This document shows positions 9,259 through 16,743 of a stretch of 64,000 nt of DNA, in pieces. This DNA comes from Halopseudomonas laoshanensis (GTDB taxonomy: Bacteria; Pseudomonadota; Gammaproteobacteria; Pseudomonadales; Pseudomonadaceae). A program made the position numbers and the translations under genes. The notes under the pieces were generated by a model, which did not search any database, was not told where the DNA came from, and saw only the letters and a list, made by a program, of their open reading frames with translations. The stretch lies in assembly GCF_008365385.1 (NCBI RefSeq), contig NZ_QOVF01000002.1, positions 744,001 through 808,000 of the forward strand, read 5' to 3'. Numbering within the stretch: the stretch's first letter is position 1; the number at the start of each line of letters is the position of its first letter.

Positions 9259-10260
9259 TCAGTCCCAGCGCTCGCGATCCATCAGCATAACCGCTTCGGG
9301 CTGACGGCGGCCGGCCACTTCAACGTTGATGGTGTCCTTCTTGAAGTCGCCCCAGGCCGCCACTTCATCAGAGGGTTTGACCGACTCATTAGCCGGGAAC
9401 TCCTGGTTCACGTCGGCGAAGATGCGCTGCGCTTCCGGGGTGGTCATCCACTCCAGGAACTTGATCGCCTCTTCCGGCTGCTTGGTGTGCTTGGTCACGC
9501 CGGCACCCGAGATATTCACGTGTACGCCGCGGTCATCCTGGTTCGGCCAGAACAACGCCACTTTCACGTCCGGATTGTCTTTGTGCAGACGGCCGAAATA
9601 GTAAGTATTAACAATACCCACATCACACTGACCGGCATCGATCGCTTCCATCAAGGACGTGTCGTTGGAGAATACCGGGGTCTCGAGGTTGCCTACCCAA
9701 CCCTTGACCACCTCTGTCGTGCGCTCTTCGCCCAGAGTTTCGATCATGGTGGCGACCAGTGACTGGTTATAGACTTTCTTCGAGGTACGCAGGCACAAGC
9801 GGCCTTTCCAATCGTCATCCGCCAGGGCTTCATAGGTGCTCAAGTCGGCAGGATCAACCCGTTCGGTAGAGTAGACGATGGTGCGGGCGCGCAATGACAG
9901 ACCGGTCCACTGACCACTTTCTGCCCGGTACTGGCTAGGGATATTGCCCTCGATGACATCCGACTTGACCGCGCGGAACAGCCCCATTTGCTCGGCTTGC
10001 CACAAGTTACCCGCATCCACGGTGATGAACATATCAGCGGGAGTATTGACTCCTTCAGCGCGCAGACGGGCCATCAAAGGCGCTTCGCTGTCAGTTATGT
10101 AGTTGATCTTGACGCCAGTCTGCTCGGTGTAGAGCTCGAATACCGGCTTGATCAGATGTTCCTGGCGGGATGAGTACACCACCAGTTCCTTGGCCTGGGC
10201 GACGCCAGTGAAAGCAGTCAGCGCCAGACTTACGGCAGCAACAGAACGGATAAAGGACAT
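9259..10260 (-). CDS. Periplasmic Fe(3+)-binding protein of an iron ABC transporter (FbpA/FutA-like)
   Basis: 333 residues with a signal peptide ([17 protein letters not shown], cleavage near VAQA/KE). After it comes [19 protein letters not shown], typical of the FbpA/FutA1 cluster-D binding proteins. The tyrosine pair in [13 protein letters not shown] is the family's ferric-iron ligand. It delivers Fe3+ from the periplasm to the downstream permease. I chose ATG at 10260 because GAGGC lies at a proper distance; the in-frame GTG two codons earlier is too close to that site. A sigma70-like promoter overlapped by a weak Fur-box match lies upstream. Confidence 0.93.
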   Translation of the reverse strand: MSFIRSVAAVSLALTAFTGVAQAKELVVYSSRQEHLIKPVFELYTEQTGVKINYITDSEAPLMARLRAEGVNTPADMFITVDAGNLWQAEQMGLFRAVKSDVIEGNIPSQYRAESGQWTGLSLRARTIVYSTERVDPADLSTYEALADDDWKGRLCLRTSKKVYNQSLVATMIETLGEERTTEVVKGWVGNLETPVFSNDTSLMEAIDAGQCDVGIVNTYYFGRLHKDNPDVKVALFWPNQDDRGVHVNISGAGVTKHTKQPEEAIKFLEWMTTPEAQRIFADVNQEFPANESVKPSDEVAAWGDFKKDTINVEVAGRRQPEAVMLMDRERWD

Positions 10261-10292
10261 GGACACGCCTCAGATTATGAAAATCGAGACAA

Positions 10293-10322
10293 GATGGTAA
10301 TGATTCAGATTTAGTTTATCAA
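10293..10322 (-). promoter_or_regulatory. Probable promoter of the iron-binding-protein gene with weak Fur box
   Basis: On the minus strand TTGATA (10322-10317) and TACCAT (10299-10294) are separated by exactly 17 bases, placing a start site some 27 bases before the ATG. The plus-strand sequence GATGGTAATGATTCAGATT overlaps the spacer and -10 and matches the Fur consensus only partly (roughly 10-11 of 19). Function is inferred from the downstream iron-uptake gene. Confidence 0.45.
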
Positions 10323-10325
10323 CCG

Positions 10326-11579
10326 TTACTCTGTGTGGGCATCTTCCTCCGCGTGCCGAGCCAACGGGGGCAAGCGGCCGGTCAATCCCATCGCGCGCCG
10401 AATAATCATGGATTTCAGCGTGCCCTGCTGATTCAGCCATTGCATACCCGCGTTGCGAAGCCAGCGCAAAGACAGCGCATTGGCATCAAACAGCCGCTCA
10501 AAGCCTTCCATTGCTGCCATCACGCCCAGGTTGGCGCCCATGCGCCGGCGCTCGTAGCGCTGCAATACCGCCAGATCGGAAAGCCTTTCGCCGCGCCCCA
10601 GCGCTGCCTTCAATACATCGGTCAATTCAGCCGCATCGAGCAACCCCAGATTGACACCCTGCCCTGCCAGCGGGTGGATGCTGTGTGCCGCATCGCCGAC
10701 CAACACCAGACCGTCCATCACGTAGTCTTTTGCGTGGCGCTGGCGCAGCGCAATGCAGTGCCTGGGATCCACCGCCAACACCTGGCCCATCCTCTGCTCA
10801 ATGGCTTCGGCAATTTCAGCGGCAAAGGCGTCATCGGTCAGCGCCATCACCCGCTGAGCCTGATCCGGCACCAGCGACCAGACAATTGAACAGTAATGCC
10901 GACCCTCCACGTCCGGGAGTGGCAGAAAAGCCAGCGGCCCACTGGGCAGAAAACGCTGCCAGGCAGTGTCCTGATGCGGCTGGCTGACCTGCACCGTGGT
11001 CACGACCGCGCTATGCAGATAATCCCACTCCCGCATGGCGAAACCCGCCAGTTCACGCAGCTTCGATTTGCCCCCATCTGCGGCAACGATCAGTGGCGCA
11101 TACAAACGTTCGCCGCCCACCAGACCCAGTCTCCAGCCATCCTCTTCGCGGACCAGAGCCTCGACTTGCCGGCCGCCCAACAGGGTGACCCGGGAAGCGC
11201 GCAATGTATCCAGCAAGGCCTGTTGAATGCGATGATTCTCGACGATATGCCCCAGGCGTGGCTCGTCCAGACTGTGGGCGTCAAAGTGAATTTCCCCAGT
11301 ACCCTCCGCATCCCACACGTGCATATGGCGATACGCACAGCGCGCCTCGGCAGGGATGAGGGGCCACACGCCTAACTGAGTAAAAATACGCTCGGAGGCG
11401 GCGCTGAGCGCGCTGACTCGCGGATCGTAGCCAGAGGCTGTTGGCTGGCCGCTCAATGGCTGGTCGAGCGCCACCGCGTCCAGCACCGCAATACGCAACG
11501 ACGTCTCGGCGAGGGCTGCGGCCAGTGTCGCGCCGACCATACCCGCGCCGACGATTATCAGATCATATTGCTGGGCCAA
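10326..11579 (-). CDS. UbiH/UbiF/VisC-type FAD monooxygenase of ubiquinone synthesis (UbiI-like)
   Basis: The 417-residue flavin hydroxylase has the N-terminal GXGXXG fold (DLIIVGAGMVGATLA) and the second FAD motif LVGDAAHSIHPLAGQGVNLG that defines the COQ6/UbiH group. It hydroxylates the ubiquinone ring, and the position matches visC/ubiI of P. aeruginosa (probably C5 hydroxylation). The start is TTG at 11579 with GAGGAG eight to ten bases upstream. It follows ubiH by 23 bases and is the last gene of ygfB-pepP-ubiH-ubiI. Assigning UbiI rather than UbiF rests on synteny. Confidence 0.88.
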   Translation of the reverse strand: MAQQYDLIIVGAGMVGATLAAALAETSLRIAVLDAVALDQPLSGQPTASGYDPRVSALSAASERIFTQLGVWPLIPAEARCAYRHMHVWDAEGTGEIHFDAHSLDEPRLGHIVENHRIQQALLDTLRASRVTLLGGRQVEALVREEDGWRLGLVGGERLYAPLIVAADGGKSKLRELAGFAMREWDYLHSAVVTTVQVSQPHQDTAWQRFLPSGPLAFLPLPDVEGRHYCSIVWSLVPDQAQRVMALTDDAFAAEIAEAIEQRMGQVLAVDPRHCIALRQRHAKDYVMDGLVLVGDAAHSIHPLAGQGVNLGLLDAAELTDVLKAALGRGERLSDLAVLQRYERRRMGANLGVMAAMEGFERLFDANALSLRWLRNAGMQWLNQQGTLKSMIIRRAMGLTGRLPPLARHAEEDAHTE

Positions 11580-11602
11580 GACCTTCTCCTCAAGATGCCT
11601 AA

Positions 11603-12793
11603 TCAGGCTTTCAAGCCCATAGCCCGCCGGGCAAAAAGGCGCCGCGCCGGTGGGAGCATATCCAGACCCAACAAGCCGAGATTGCGCCCCATGGTCAGTA
11701 ATGGCTGCGAATTACTGAACAGCCGGGTCAGATAATCACTGAAAGCGACCGTCTGACGCTGGTCTTGCTGCTGGCGCTGCAGATACTGCTGCAACGTCGC
11801 CAACTCACCAGGCAAACGCTGCTGGCGGCCTGCGGCGATCAAGGTATCAGCCAGTGCCAGGGTATCGCGCAACGACAGGTTAAAACCCTGTCCGGCAATC
11901 GGGTGCAGGCTGTGCGCCGCGTTACCCAGCACCACCAGATGCGGACGTACCTGCTCCTGCGCTTCTATCAGTTGCAATGGGTAGCATGCGCGACTACCGA
12001 CCTGGGTCAGCGCCCCCATACGGTAGCCAAAGGCTTCCTGCAGGCGCGCCAAAAAGGCTTGATCAGGAAGAGACGCGACGCCTGCAGCCTCTTCCTGCGG
12101 CAAAGTCCAAACCAATGCACAGCGTTTGCCCGACAGCGGCAGCAGGGCTAGCGGGCCCGACTGGGTGAAGCGTTCATAAGCGACCGAATCGTGCCCCTCG
12201 GAAGAACTGACATTGGCAATAATGGCCATCTGACCGTAGGGTTTAACCTCGCGATGCACGCCAAGCTGTTCGAGCAAGCCGGAACGCCCGCCGTCAGCCA
12301 GGACCAGCAAGTCGGTACCCAGCTGCTGCGTAACGCCGTTATGCTCGACATCGAGCGTGTAACCACCCACCTGCGGCTGCACCCGGGAGACCCGCGCCGG
12401 CGCCAGCCACTCCACTACGTCATGATCCAGCGCACCGAGCAACACCTTGCCCAGCAACGCGTTTTCCACCACATAACCCAGCGCGGGCACGCCTTCCTGT
12501 TGTGCCTCCAGCCGGGTGACGCCAGGGTGACCACGATCGGACACGTGAATCCGCCGAATCGGCTCGGCCCCCTTGGCCAGCTCGGCCCACACGCCAAGGC
12601 GCTCCAGCAGCAGACGACTGCCATGGGATAGTGCCGTGGCGCGCGCATCGTAGCTGGTCTGCTGACCCTCGCCAGGCGGATGCGCTTCCACCAATCTGAT
12701 TCGCCAGCCCGCCTGTTTGGCGAAAGCTTGCAAGGCGAGCGCCAGGCAAGCGCCGACCATGCCGCCGCCGACAATACTCAGCTGGCTGCTCAC
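11603..12793 (-). CDS. ubiH: 2-octaprenyl-6-methoxyphenol hydroxylase
   Basis: The 396-residue FAD monooxygenase of ubiquinone biosynthesis is related to its downstream neighbour. LSIVGGGMVGACLALAL is the dinucleotide-binding motif, with VLGNAAHSLHPIAGQGFNL near residues 285-305. The GTG start at 12793 overlaps the pepP stop (GTGA), so translation is coupled. The pepP-ubiH order is conserved from E. coli to Pseudomonas and supports UbiH rather than UbiF. Confidence 0.93.
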   Translation of the reverse strand: MSSQLSIVGGGMVGACLALALQAFAKQAGWRIRLVEAHPPGEGQQTSYDARATALSHGSRLLLERLGVWAELAKGAEPIRRIHVSDRGHPGVTRLEAQQEGVPALGYVVENALLGKVLLGALDHDVVEWLAPARVSRVQPQVGGYTLDVEHNGVTQQLGTDLLVLADGGRSGLLEQLGVHREVKPYGQMAIIANVSSSEGHDSVAYERFTQSGPLALLPLSGKRCALVWTLPQEEAAGVASLPDQAFLARLQEAFGYRMGALTQVGSRACYPLQLIEAQEQVRPHLVVLGNAAHSLHPIAGQGFNLSLRDTLALADTLIAAGRQQRLPGELATLQQYLQRQQQDQRQTVAFSDYLTRLFSNSQPLLTMGRNLGLLGLDMLPPARRLFARRAMGLKA

Positions 12794-14130
12794 GCAGGCA
12801 CTCCGGCATCCTGACGGGCTTCAGCCATCAGCGCTTCAATTTCATCCGGATCCTTGGGAACGCTGCCGCTGAGAATCTCGCAGCCGGACTTGGTCACAAC
12901 CACATCGTCTTCGATACGCACACCAATGCCGCGCCATTTTCGCGGCACGCTGTCGTCGTCCGGAGCAATATAGATACCCGGTTCCACAGTCATGACCATA
13001 CCCGCCTCCAACTCGCGCCATTCGCCGCCGACCCGGTAATCACCGACATCATGTACATCCATGCCCAACCAGTGACCAGCGCGGTGCATGTAGAAACGCT
13101 TGTAGGTTTCGTTGGCAATCAGCTCTTCCAGATCGCCCTTGAGCAGGCCCAACTCCAGCAAGCCTGCAGTAATGACCCGCACAGTAGCTTCATGCGATTC
13201 ATTCCAGTGGCGACCGGGAGCGATCACTTCGAATGCTGCGTGCTGGGCAGCCAGTACTATGTCGTAGATCGCCCGCTGCTCAGTGCTAAATCGACCGTTG
13301 GCGGGAAAGGTGCGGGTAATGTCGCTGGCGTAGCAATCCAGTTCACAGCCGGCGTCGATCAGGATCAGGTCACCGTCGCGGATCTGGCTGGTATTCTCGG
13401 TGTAATGCAGGATGCAGCCATTACGCCCGGCAGCCACAATCGAGGAATAGGCCGGCGAGCGGCTGCCATGGCGCATAAAAGTGTGCTGCAATTCGGCTTC
13501 CAGCTGATACTCGTAGGCGCCGGGCCGGCACACTTGCATCGCGCGGATATGCGCCTGCGCCGAGATCTCTGCGGCAGCCTGCATTACCTTGATTTCCGCC
13601 GCACTCTTGTACAGCCGCATGTCATGCAGCAGGTGATCCAGTGCGACAAATTCGTTGGGCGGTGTCGCGCCGAGGCGAGCCTTGCTGCGGATCACATTGA
13701 TCCAGTTGGTCAGCCGCCGATCAAAATCCTGGTTGGCACCCATCGCGTAGTAGACCCGCTCGCGGCCCTCGATCAGGCCCGGCAGAATATCGTCGACATC
13801 GCTGATCGGGAACGCATCGTCTGCGCCGTACTCACTGACCGCGCCCTCCTGTCCCGCCCGGTAGCCATCCCAGAGCTCGCGCTCCTTGTCTTTTTCGCGA
13901 CAGAACAGTACATATTCGCCATGTTCACGGCCGGGAATCAGCACCGCCACCGCTTCGGGTTCGGGAAAGCCGGTCAGGTACTGAAAATCGCTATCCTGGC
14001 GATACTGGTGCTCCACATCACGATTGCGCACATAGACTTGCGCAGCCGGCAACACGGCAATGCTGTTGGGCTCCATTTGCGCCATCAGCGCCTTGCGACG
14101 GCGCGCGTACTCTTGCCTGGATATATGCAT
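12790..14130 (-). CDS. pepP: Xaa-Pro aminopeptidase II
   Basis: The 446-residue metallopeptidase removes N-terminal residues preceding proline. The N-terminal AMP_N domain (about 1-135) starts RQEYARRRKALMAQM. The pita-bread catalytic domain has all five metal ligands: Asp in DAGCELDCY and in SDITRTFP, His in HRAGHWLGMDVHDVG, Glu in TVEPGIYI and Glu in GVRIEDDVVVT. ATG at 14130 has CGAGG upstream. It overlaps ubiH by four bases and follows ygfB by 62 bases. Confidence 0.97.
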   Translation of the reverse strand: MHISRQEYARRRKALMAQMEPNSIAVLPAAQVYVRNRDVEHQYRQDSDFQYLTGFPEPEAVAVLIPGREHGEYVLFCREKDKERELWDGYRAGQEGAVSEYGADDAFPISDVDDILPGLIEGRERVYYAMGANQDFDRRLTNWINVIRSKARLGATPPNEFVALDHLLHDMRLYKSAAEIKVMQAAAEISAQAHIRAMQVCRPGAYEYQLEAELQHTFMRHGSRSPAYSSIVAAGRNGCILHYTENTSQIRDGDLILIDAGCELDCYASDITRTFPANGRFSTEQRAIYDIVLAAQHAAFEVIAPGRHWNESHEATVRVITAGLLELGLLKGDLEELIANETYKRFYMHRAGHWLGMDVHDVGDYRVGGEWRELEAGMVMTVEPGIYIAPDDDSVPRKWRGIGVRIEDDVVVTKSGCEILSGSVPKDPDEIEALMAEARQDAGVPA

Positions 14131-14192
14131 GCTTACCTCGTGACGGGCTTTTTATTAGCCGGAGTGTTCGGTACTTAACGTTCAGCGATAAA

Positions 14193-14765
14193 TCAATGCA
14201 GCGCCGCTGGCGGCTTGGCCTGCTTGTCCGCCTCGGGCTGGCATTCACTGAAGATCATCAGCACTGCCATGCGCACGTATTCCATGACCTCCATGAAATC
14301 GACCTCATTGGCCTCTGACTCTTCCAGATCCGTTTGCACCTGAGCGATCGCGGCAAAATCATGCAGCGCGCTATCGGCCTCCTCGCTCAGCTCGCCCTCA
14401 CGCTCGACCAATCCGAAACCGCCAAGAAAGCCTTCGCACCATTGGCCCAACGCCTGAGTGCGGTGATCTACCGTGGCGCTGTCGTCCGGCAACAGCAAGG
14501 TTACATCGAAGCCGCCGCCGGACAACTCTGCCAGGCTGGCGTCATACAGCTGAATCAGTTGCACCTTGCCAGCTTCGGGCACAGTGCCGCGGGCGTCCAG
14601 CAACTCACTGGCGACATTCAACCAGGTCCCATGGTCGTAACGTGCACCAGCGGACAACCGCCCAACCAGGTGCCCGTGCATCTCGGCAGGGAAACCCGCC
14701 GCACCCAGATCGTTGAACAGTTGCGTGTAGCGGTCGAAGTCAAAAACGGCAGGCATCAAAGCCAT
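14193..14765 (-). CDS. ygfB: YgfB/YecA (UPF0149) family protein
   Basis: A 190-residue acidic helical protein of the UPF0149 family, recognisable by WCEGFLGGFGL and the C-terminal NEVDFMEVMEYVRMAVLMIF. In P. aeruginosa the homologue next to pepP has been linked to control of ampD expression and beta-lactam resistance. The frame opens 46 codons further upstream, but ATG at 14765 is the first with a ribosome site (GAGAGG, 10 bases) and matches the family length. It probably heads the ygfB-pepP-ubiH-ubiI operon, divergent from zapB-like/zapA. Confidence 0.9.
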   Translation of the reverse strand: MALMPAVFDFDRYTQLFNDLGAAGFPAEMHGHLVGRLSAGARYDHGTWLNVASELLDARGTVPEAGKVQLIQLYDASLAELSGGGFDVTLLLPDDSATVDHRTQALGQWCEGFLGGFGLVEREGELSEEADSALHDFAAIAQVQTDLEESEANEVDFMEVMEYVRMAVLMIFSECQPEADKQAKPPAALH

Positions 14766-14917
14766 AATATCGGGGCCTCTCGGGGGGCATAAGCAGGGTA
14801 AGCAGATAACTTTGCAGGAAATGTTTCCATTGTTGTGTAATCTACTGCGCAACAGCATCAGGGTCCAGTCTACCAGCCAGCACCAGGCTGGCACACACGC
14901 CAAGCAGGAACCGTTGT

Positions 14918-14946
14918 TTGACCGCCTTGAACAGCCCCACTATAGT
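14918..14946 (+). promoter_or_regulatory. Sigma70 promoter of the zapB-like/zapA operon
   Basis: TTGACC (14918-14923), a 17-base spacer and TATAGT (14941-14946) form a near-consensus promoter. The expected start site is around 14952-14954, leaving about 16 bases before the ATG at 14969. This rules out longer starts for that gene. Confidence 0.78.
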
Positions 14947-14968
14947 TGGCCAAAACCGGGATGACAGA

Positions 14969-15187
14969 ATGGCGCAAATGGAAGAACCCGATATCAATAC
15001 GCTGACCCTCAAAGTGGGCCAGTTGATCGAGCTGTGCGATAGACTCCAGGCACAGAACCAGCATCTGCATGTCCAGGAAAAAGCTTGGCGTGAAGAACGA
15101 TTGCAGTTAATTGAAAAGAACGATTTGGCCCGTCAGAAGGTCGAAGCCATGATATCGCGTCTCAAATCCCTGGAGCATGATTCATGA
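14969..15187 (+). CDS. ZapB-like small coiled-coil protein (TIGR02449 type)
   Basis: A 72-residue protein predicted as one coiled coil (heptad pattern through LTLKVGQLIELCDRLQAQ and WREERLQLIEKND). The family sits just upstream of zapA in pseudomonads and is thought to be ZapB-like, acting with ZapA at the FtsZ ring. Its TGA overlaps the zapA ATG (ATGA), implying coupled, near-stoichiometric synthesis. The start is constrained by the promoter at 14918-14946. The function is inferred from neighbourhood and fold. Confidence 0.82.
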   Translation: MAQMEEPDINTLTLKVGQLIELCDRLQAQNQHLHVQEKAWREERLQLIEKNDLARQKVEAMISRLKSLEHDS

Positions 15188-15486
15188 GCACCGCCCTGAC
15201 TGTCACTTTGCACATCCTTGACAAGGAATATCGCGTCAGCTGCCCGCCGGAAGAGCGCAGCAATCTGGAACAGGCTGCGCGCCATCTGGATACCACCATG
15301 CGCGACATCCGCAACAGCGGGAAAGTGATTGGTATCGAGCGCATCGCAGTCATGGCCGCACTGAATATCAGCCACGACATGCTTACCGGTACGCGCCAGC
15401 AGGACAGCACGCTGGACAGCCAGCAAAAGCACATCAATGACCTGGTTAGCCGCCTTGATCAGGCCCTGGCACGCCATCAGCCCTGA
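15184..15486 (+). CDS. zapA: Cell division protein ZapA
   Basis: The 100-residue FtsZ-bundling protein has an N-terminal ZapA domain (VTLHILDKEYRVSCPPEE, then LEQAARHLDTTMRDIRNSGK and IERIAVMAALNISHDML) followed by a coiled-coil tail. It promotes Z-ring assembly in the cytoplasm. It is coupled to the upstream zapB-like gene and followed by the 6S RNA gene and fau, the standard gammaproteobacterial zapA-ssrS-fau order. Confidence 0.95.
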   Translation: MSTALTVTLHILDKEYRVSCPPEERSNLEQAARHLDTTMRDIRNSGKVIGIERIAVMAALNISHDMLTGTRQQDSTLDSQQKHINDLVSRLDQALARHQP

Positions 15487-15529
15487 GCAGTCAGACCCAA
15501 TCGGCCATGAAAGTGCGGGGAGAAACCTG

Positions 15530-15535
15530 TATAGT
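15530..15535 (+). promoter_or_regulatory. -10 element of the 6S RNA promoter
   Basis: TATAGT lies five bases before the start of the conserved 6S sequence (about 15541). The -35 is weak (near CATGAA), so only the -10 is called. Confidence 0.5.
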
Positions 15536-15540
15536 GGCTT

Positions 15541-15721
15541 CTGTCCCTGGGGTGTTTGCCAGTCGGTGATGTCCCTGAGCCGATACTCCTGTAGAAGGAG
15601 GCCACGCGTTGCTGCCAGTGTGCATGTCCGCATGACGGAAAGCCTGAGGCAGTGCCGTGTCCCCCACCTTGAACTTTCGGGTTCAAGGGCTAACCCGACA
15701 GCGGCATTTCCGGGGACTCTA
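15541..15721 (+). ncRNA. ssrS: 6S RNA
   Basis: About 180 nt between zapA and fau. It begins CTGTCCCTGGGGTGTTTG and ends with CAGCGGCATTTCCGGGGACT; the two ends pair into the closing stem. Between them are the GTCGGTGATGTCCCTGAGCC segment and the highly conserved TTCGGGTTCAAGGGCTAA block near the 3' end. 6S RNA mimics an open promoter and sequesters sigma70-RNA polymerase in stationary phase. Location and sequence are typical of pseudomonad ssrS. Exact ends are estimated. Confidence 0.93.
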
Positions 15722-15723
15722 CC

Positions 15724-16320
15724 TTGAATACAGCATCAAGAAGCGCGCTGCGTAGCCAGTTGCGCGCCGCCCGTCGGGCGCTCCCCCCCAGCCAACAACG
15801 TCACGCCAGCCGCCAGCTGTTTCGTCGCCTGGCCCAGCATCCGCTGTTCCGACGTAGCCAACACATTGCTTTTTACCTGGCCAATGACGGCGAAATCGAT
15901 CCCACGCCATTGTTCAAGCACGCCCGCCAGCTGGGCAAGATCTGCTATGTGCCGGTGCTGCGACGCTGGCCGTCCACGAAAATGGCTTTTCAACGCCTCA
16001 CTCCTGACCAACGCTGGCACAAGAATCGCTTTGGTATCAGGGAGCCGGTGGCCAATGCGCGGCTGCAAGCCCCCGCATGGCGGCTGGATTTGGTGATGAT
16101 GCCGTTGGTAGGATTCGACCCTCAGGGTAACCGCTTGGGCATGGGCGGTGGCTTCTATGACCGCGCACTGGCTTACCGCCAGCGCCGCCGCACCTGGGTC
16201 GGCCCACGCCTGCTGGGCCTGGCCCACGATTGCCAGAAAGTTGCGGTTCTGCCGGTGGCTTCCTGGGACATCCCGCTGGACGCCATTATGACCGACCAGG
16301 AGTTCATCTCGTTGCGCTGA
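15724..16320 (+). CDS. fau: 5-formyltetrahydrofolate cyclo-ligase
   Basis: The 198-residue enzyme (YgfA/MTHFS) converts 5-formyl-THF to 5,10-methenyl-THF with ATP. The N-terminal LRSQLRAARRAL, the FYLANDGEIDP strand and the C-terminal GNRLGMGGGFYDRAL nucleotide motif are diagnostic. The start is TTG at 15724, only about three bases past the 6S RNA, so its GGGGA ribosome site lies within the 6S closing stem. This is the conserved ssrS-fau arrangement. It is functionally linked to gcvTHP, which feeds the same folate pool. Confidence 0.94.
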   Translation: MNTASRSALRSQLRAARRALPPSQQRHASRQLFRRLAQHPLFRRSQHIAFYLANDGEIDPTPLFKHARQLGKICYVPVLRRWPSTKMAFQRLTPDQRWHKNRFGIREPVANARLQAPAWRLDLVMMPLVGFDPQGNRLGMGGGFYDRALAYRQRRRTWVGPRLLGLAHDCQKVAVLPVASWDIPLDAIMTDQEFISLR

Positions 16321-16336
16321 GTCAGGCATCCCTGGT

Positions 16337-16459
16337 TCAGGGTAAGCGCAGCTGCGCCGGCTCTGATTGCTCAAGATAACCATGGGTGTAGCCGGTAGCG
16401 ACCACACCGACGCAAAACACCATTATCAATACCCACAACAGATCAGGTTTGCGACGCAC
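16337..16459 (-). CDS. Small single-pass membrane protein, 40 residues, unknown function
   Basis: The start is GTG at 16459 behind an almost perfect Shine-Dalgarno (AAGGAGGT, four bases spacing), with TGA at 16337-16339. The peptide has a basic N-terminus (VRRKPD), one hydrophobic segment of about 18 residues (LLWVLIMVFCVGVVATGY) and a short C-terminal tail (THGYLEQSEPAQLRLP). The topology looks like a type-II or signal-anchor micro-protein. I recall similar unnamed ORFs downstream of fau in other pseudomonads but cannot confirm this. It is convergent with fau, 16 bases beyond its stop. Confidence 0.75.
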   Translation of the reverse strand: MRRKPDLLWVLIMVFCVGVVATGYTHGYLEQSEPAQLRLP

Positions 16460-16743
16460 CTCAACCTCCTTGGCAGGCATACTGCGAACGAATTAATTGG
16501 TCTGGTTGTTGAACCTTTGCCCCTGATGTCTGCCAGATTCTATGCACCGGCATCTATCAACCAGCGATTTTGACTCAGCAATGCAGGTCACTGCATGGAC
16601 ATGTTTTCTAGACCAGCGGTTCGCATCTGTCAAATCGAGCCAGAACCCGCGCAAACTGACCTAAATCCTCTGGAGCGCCCTATCTTGCTGGCTTAAGAGC
16701 AGGCGATATGCTATCAGTGATGCTTGATTTTCAGGATTAAACC

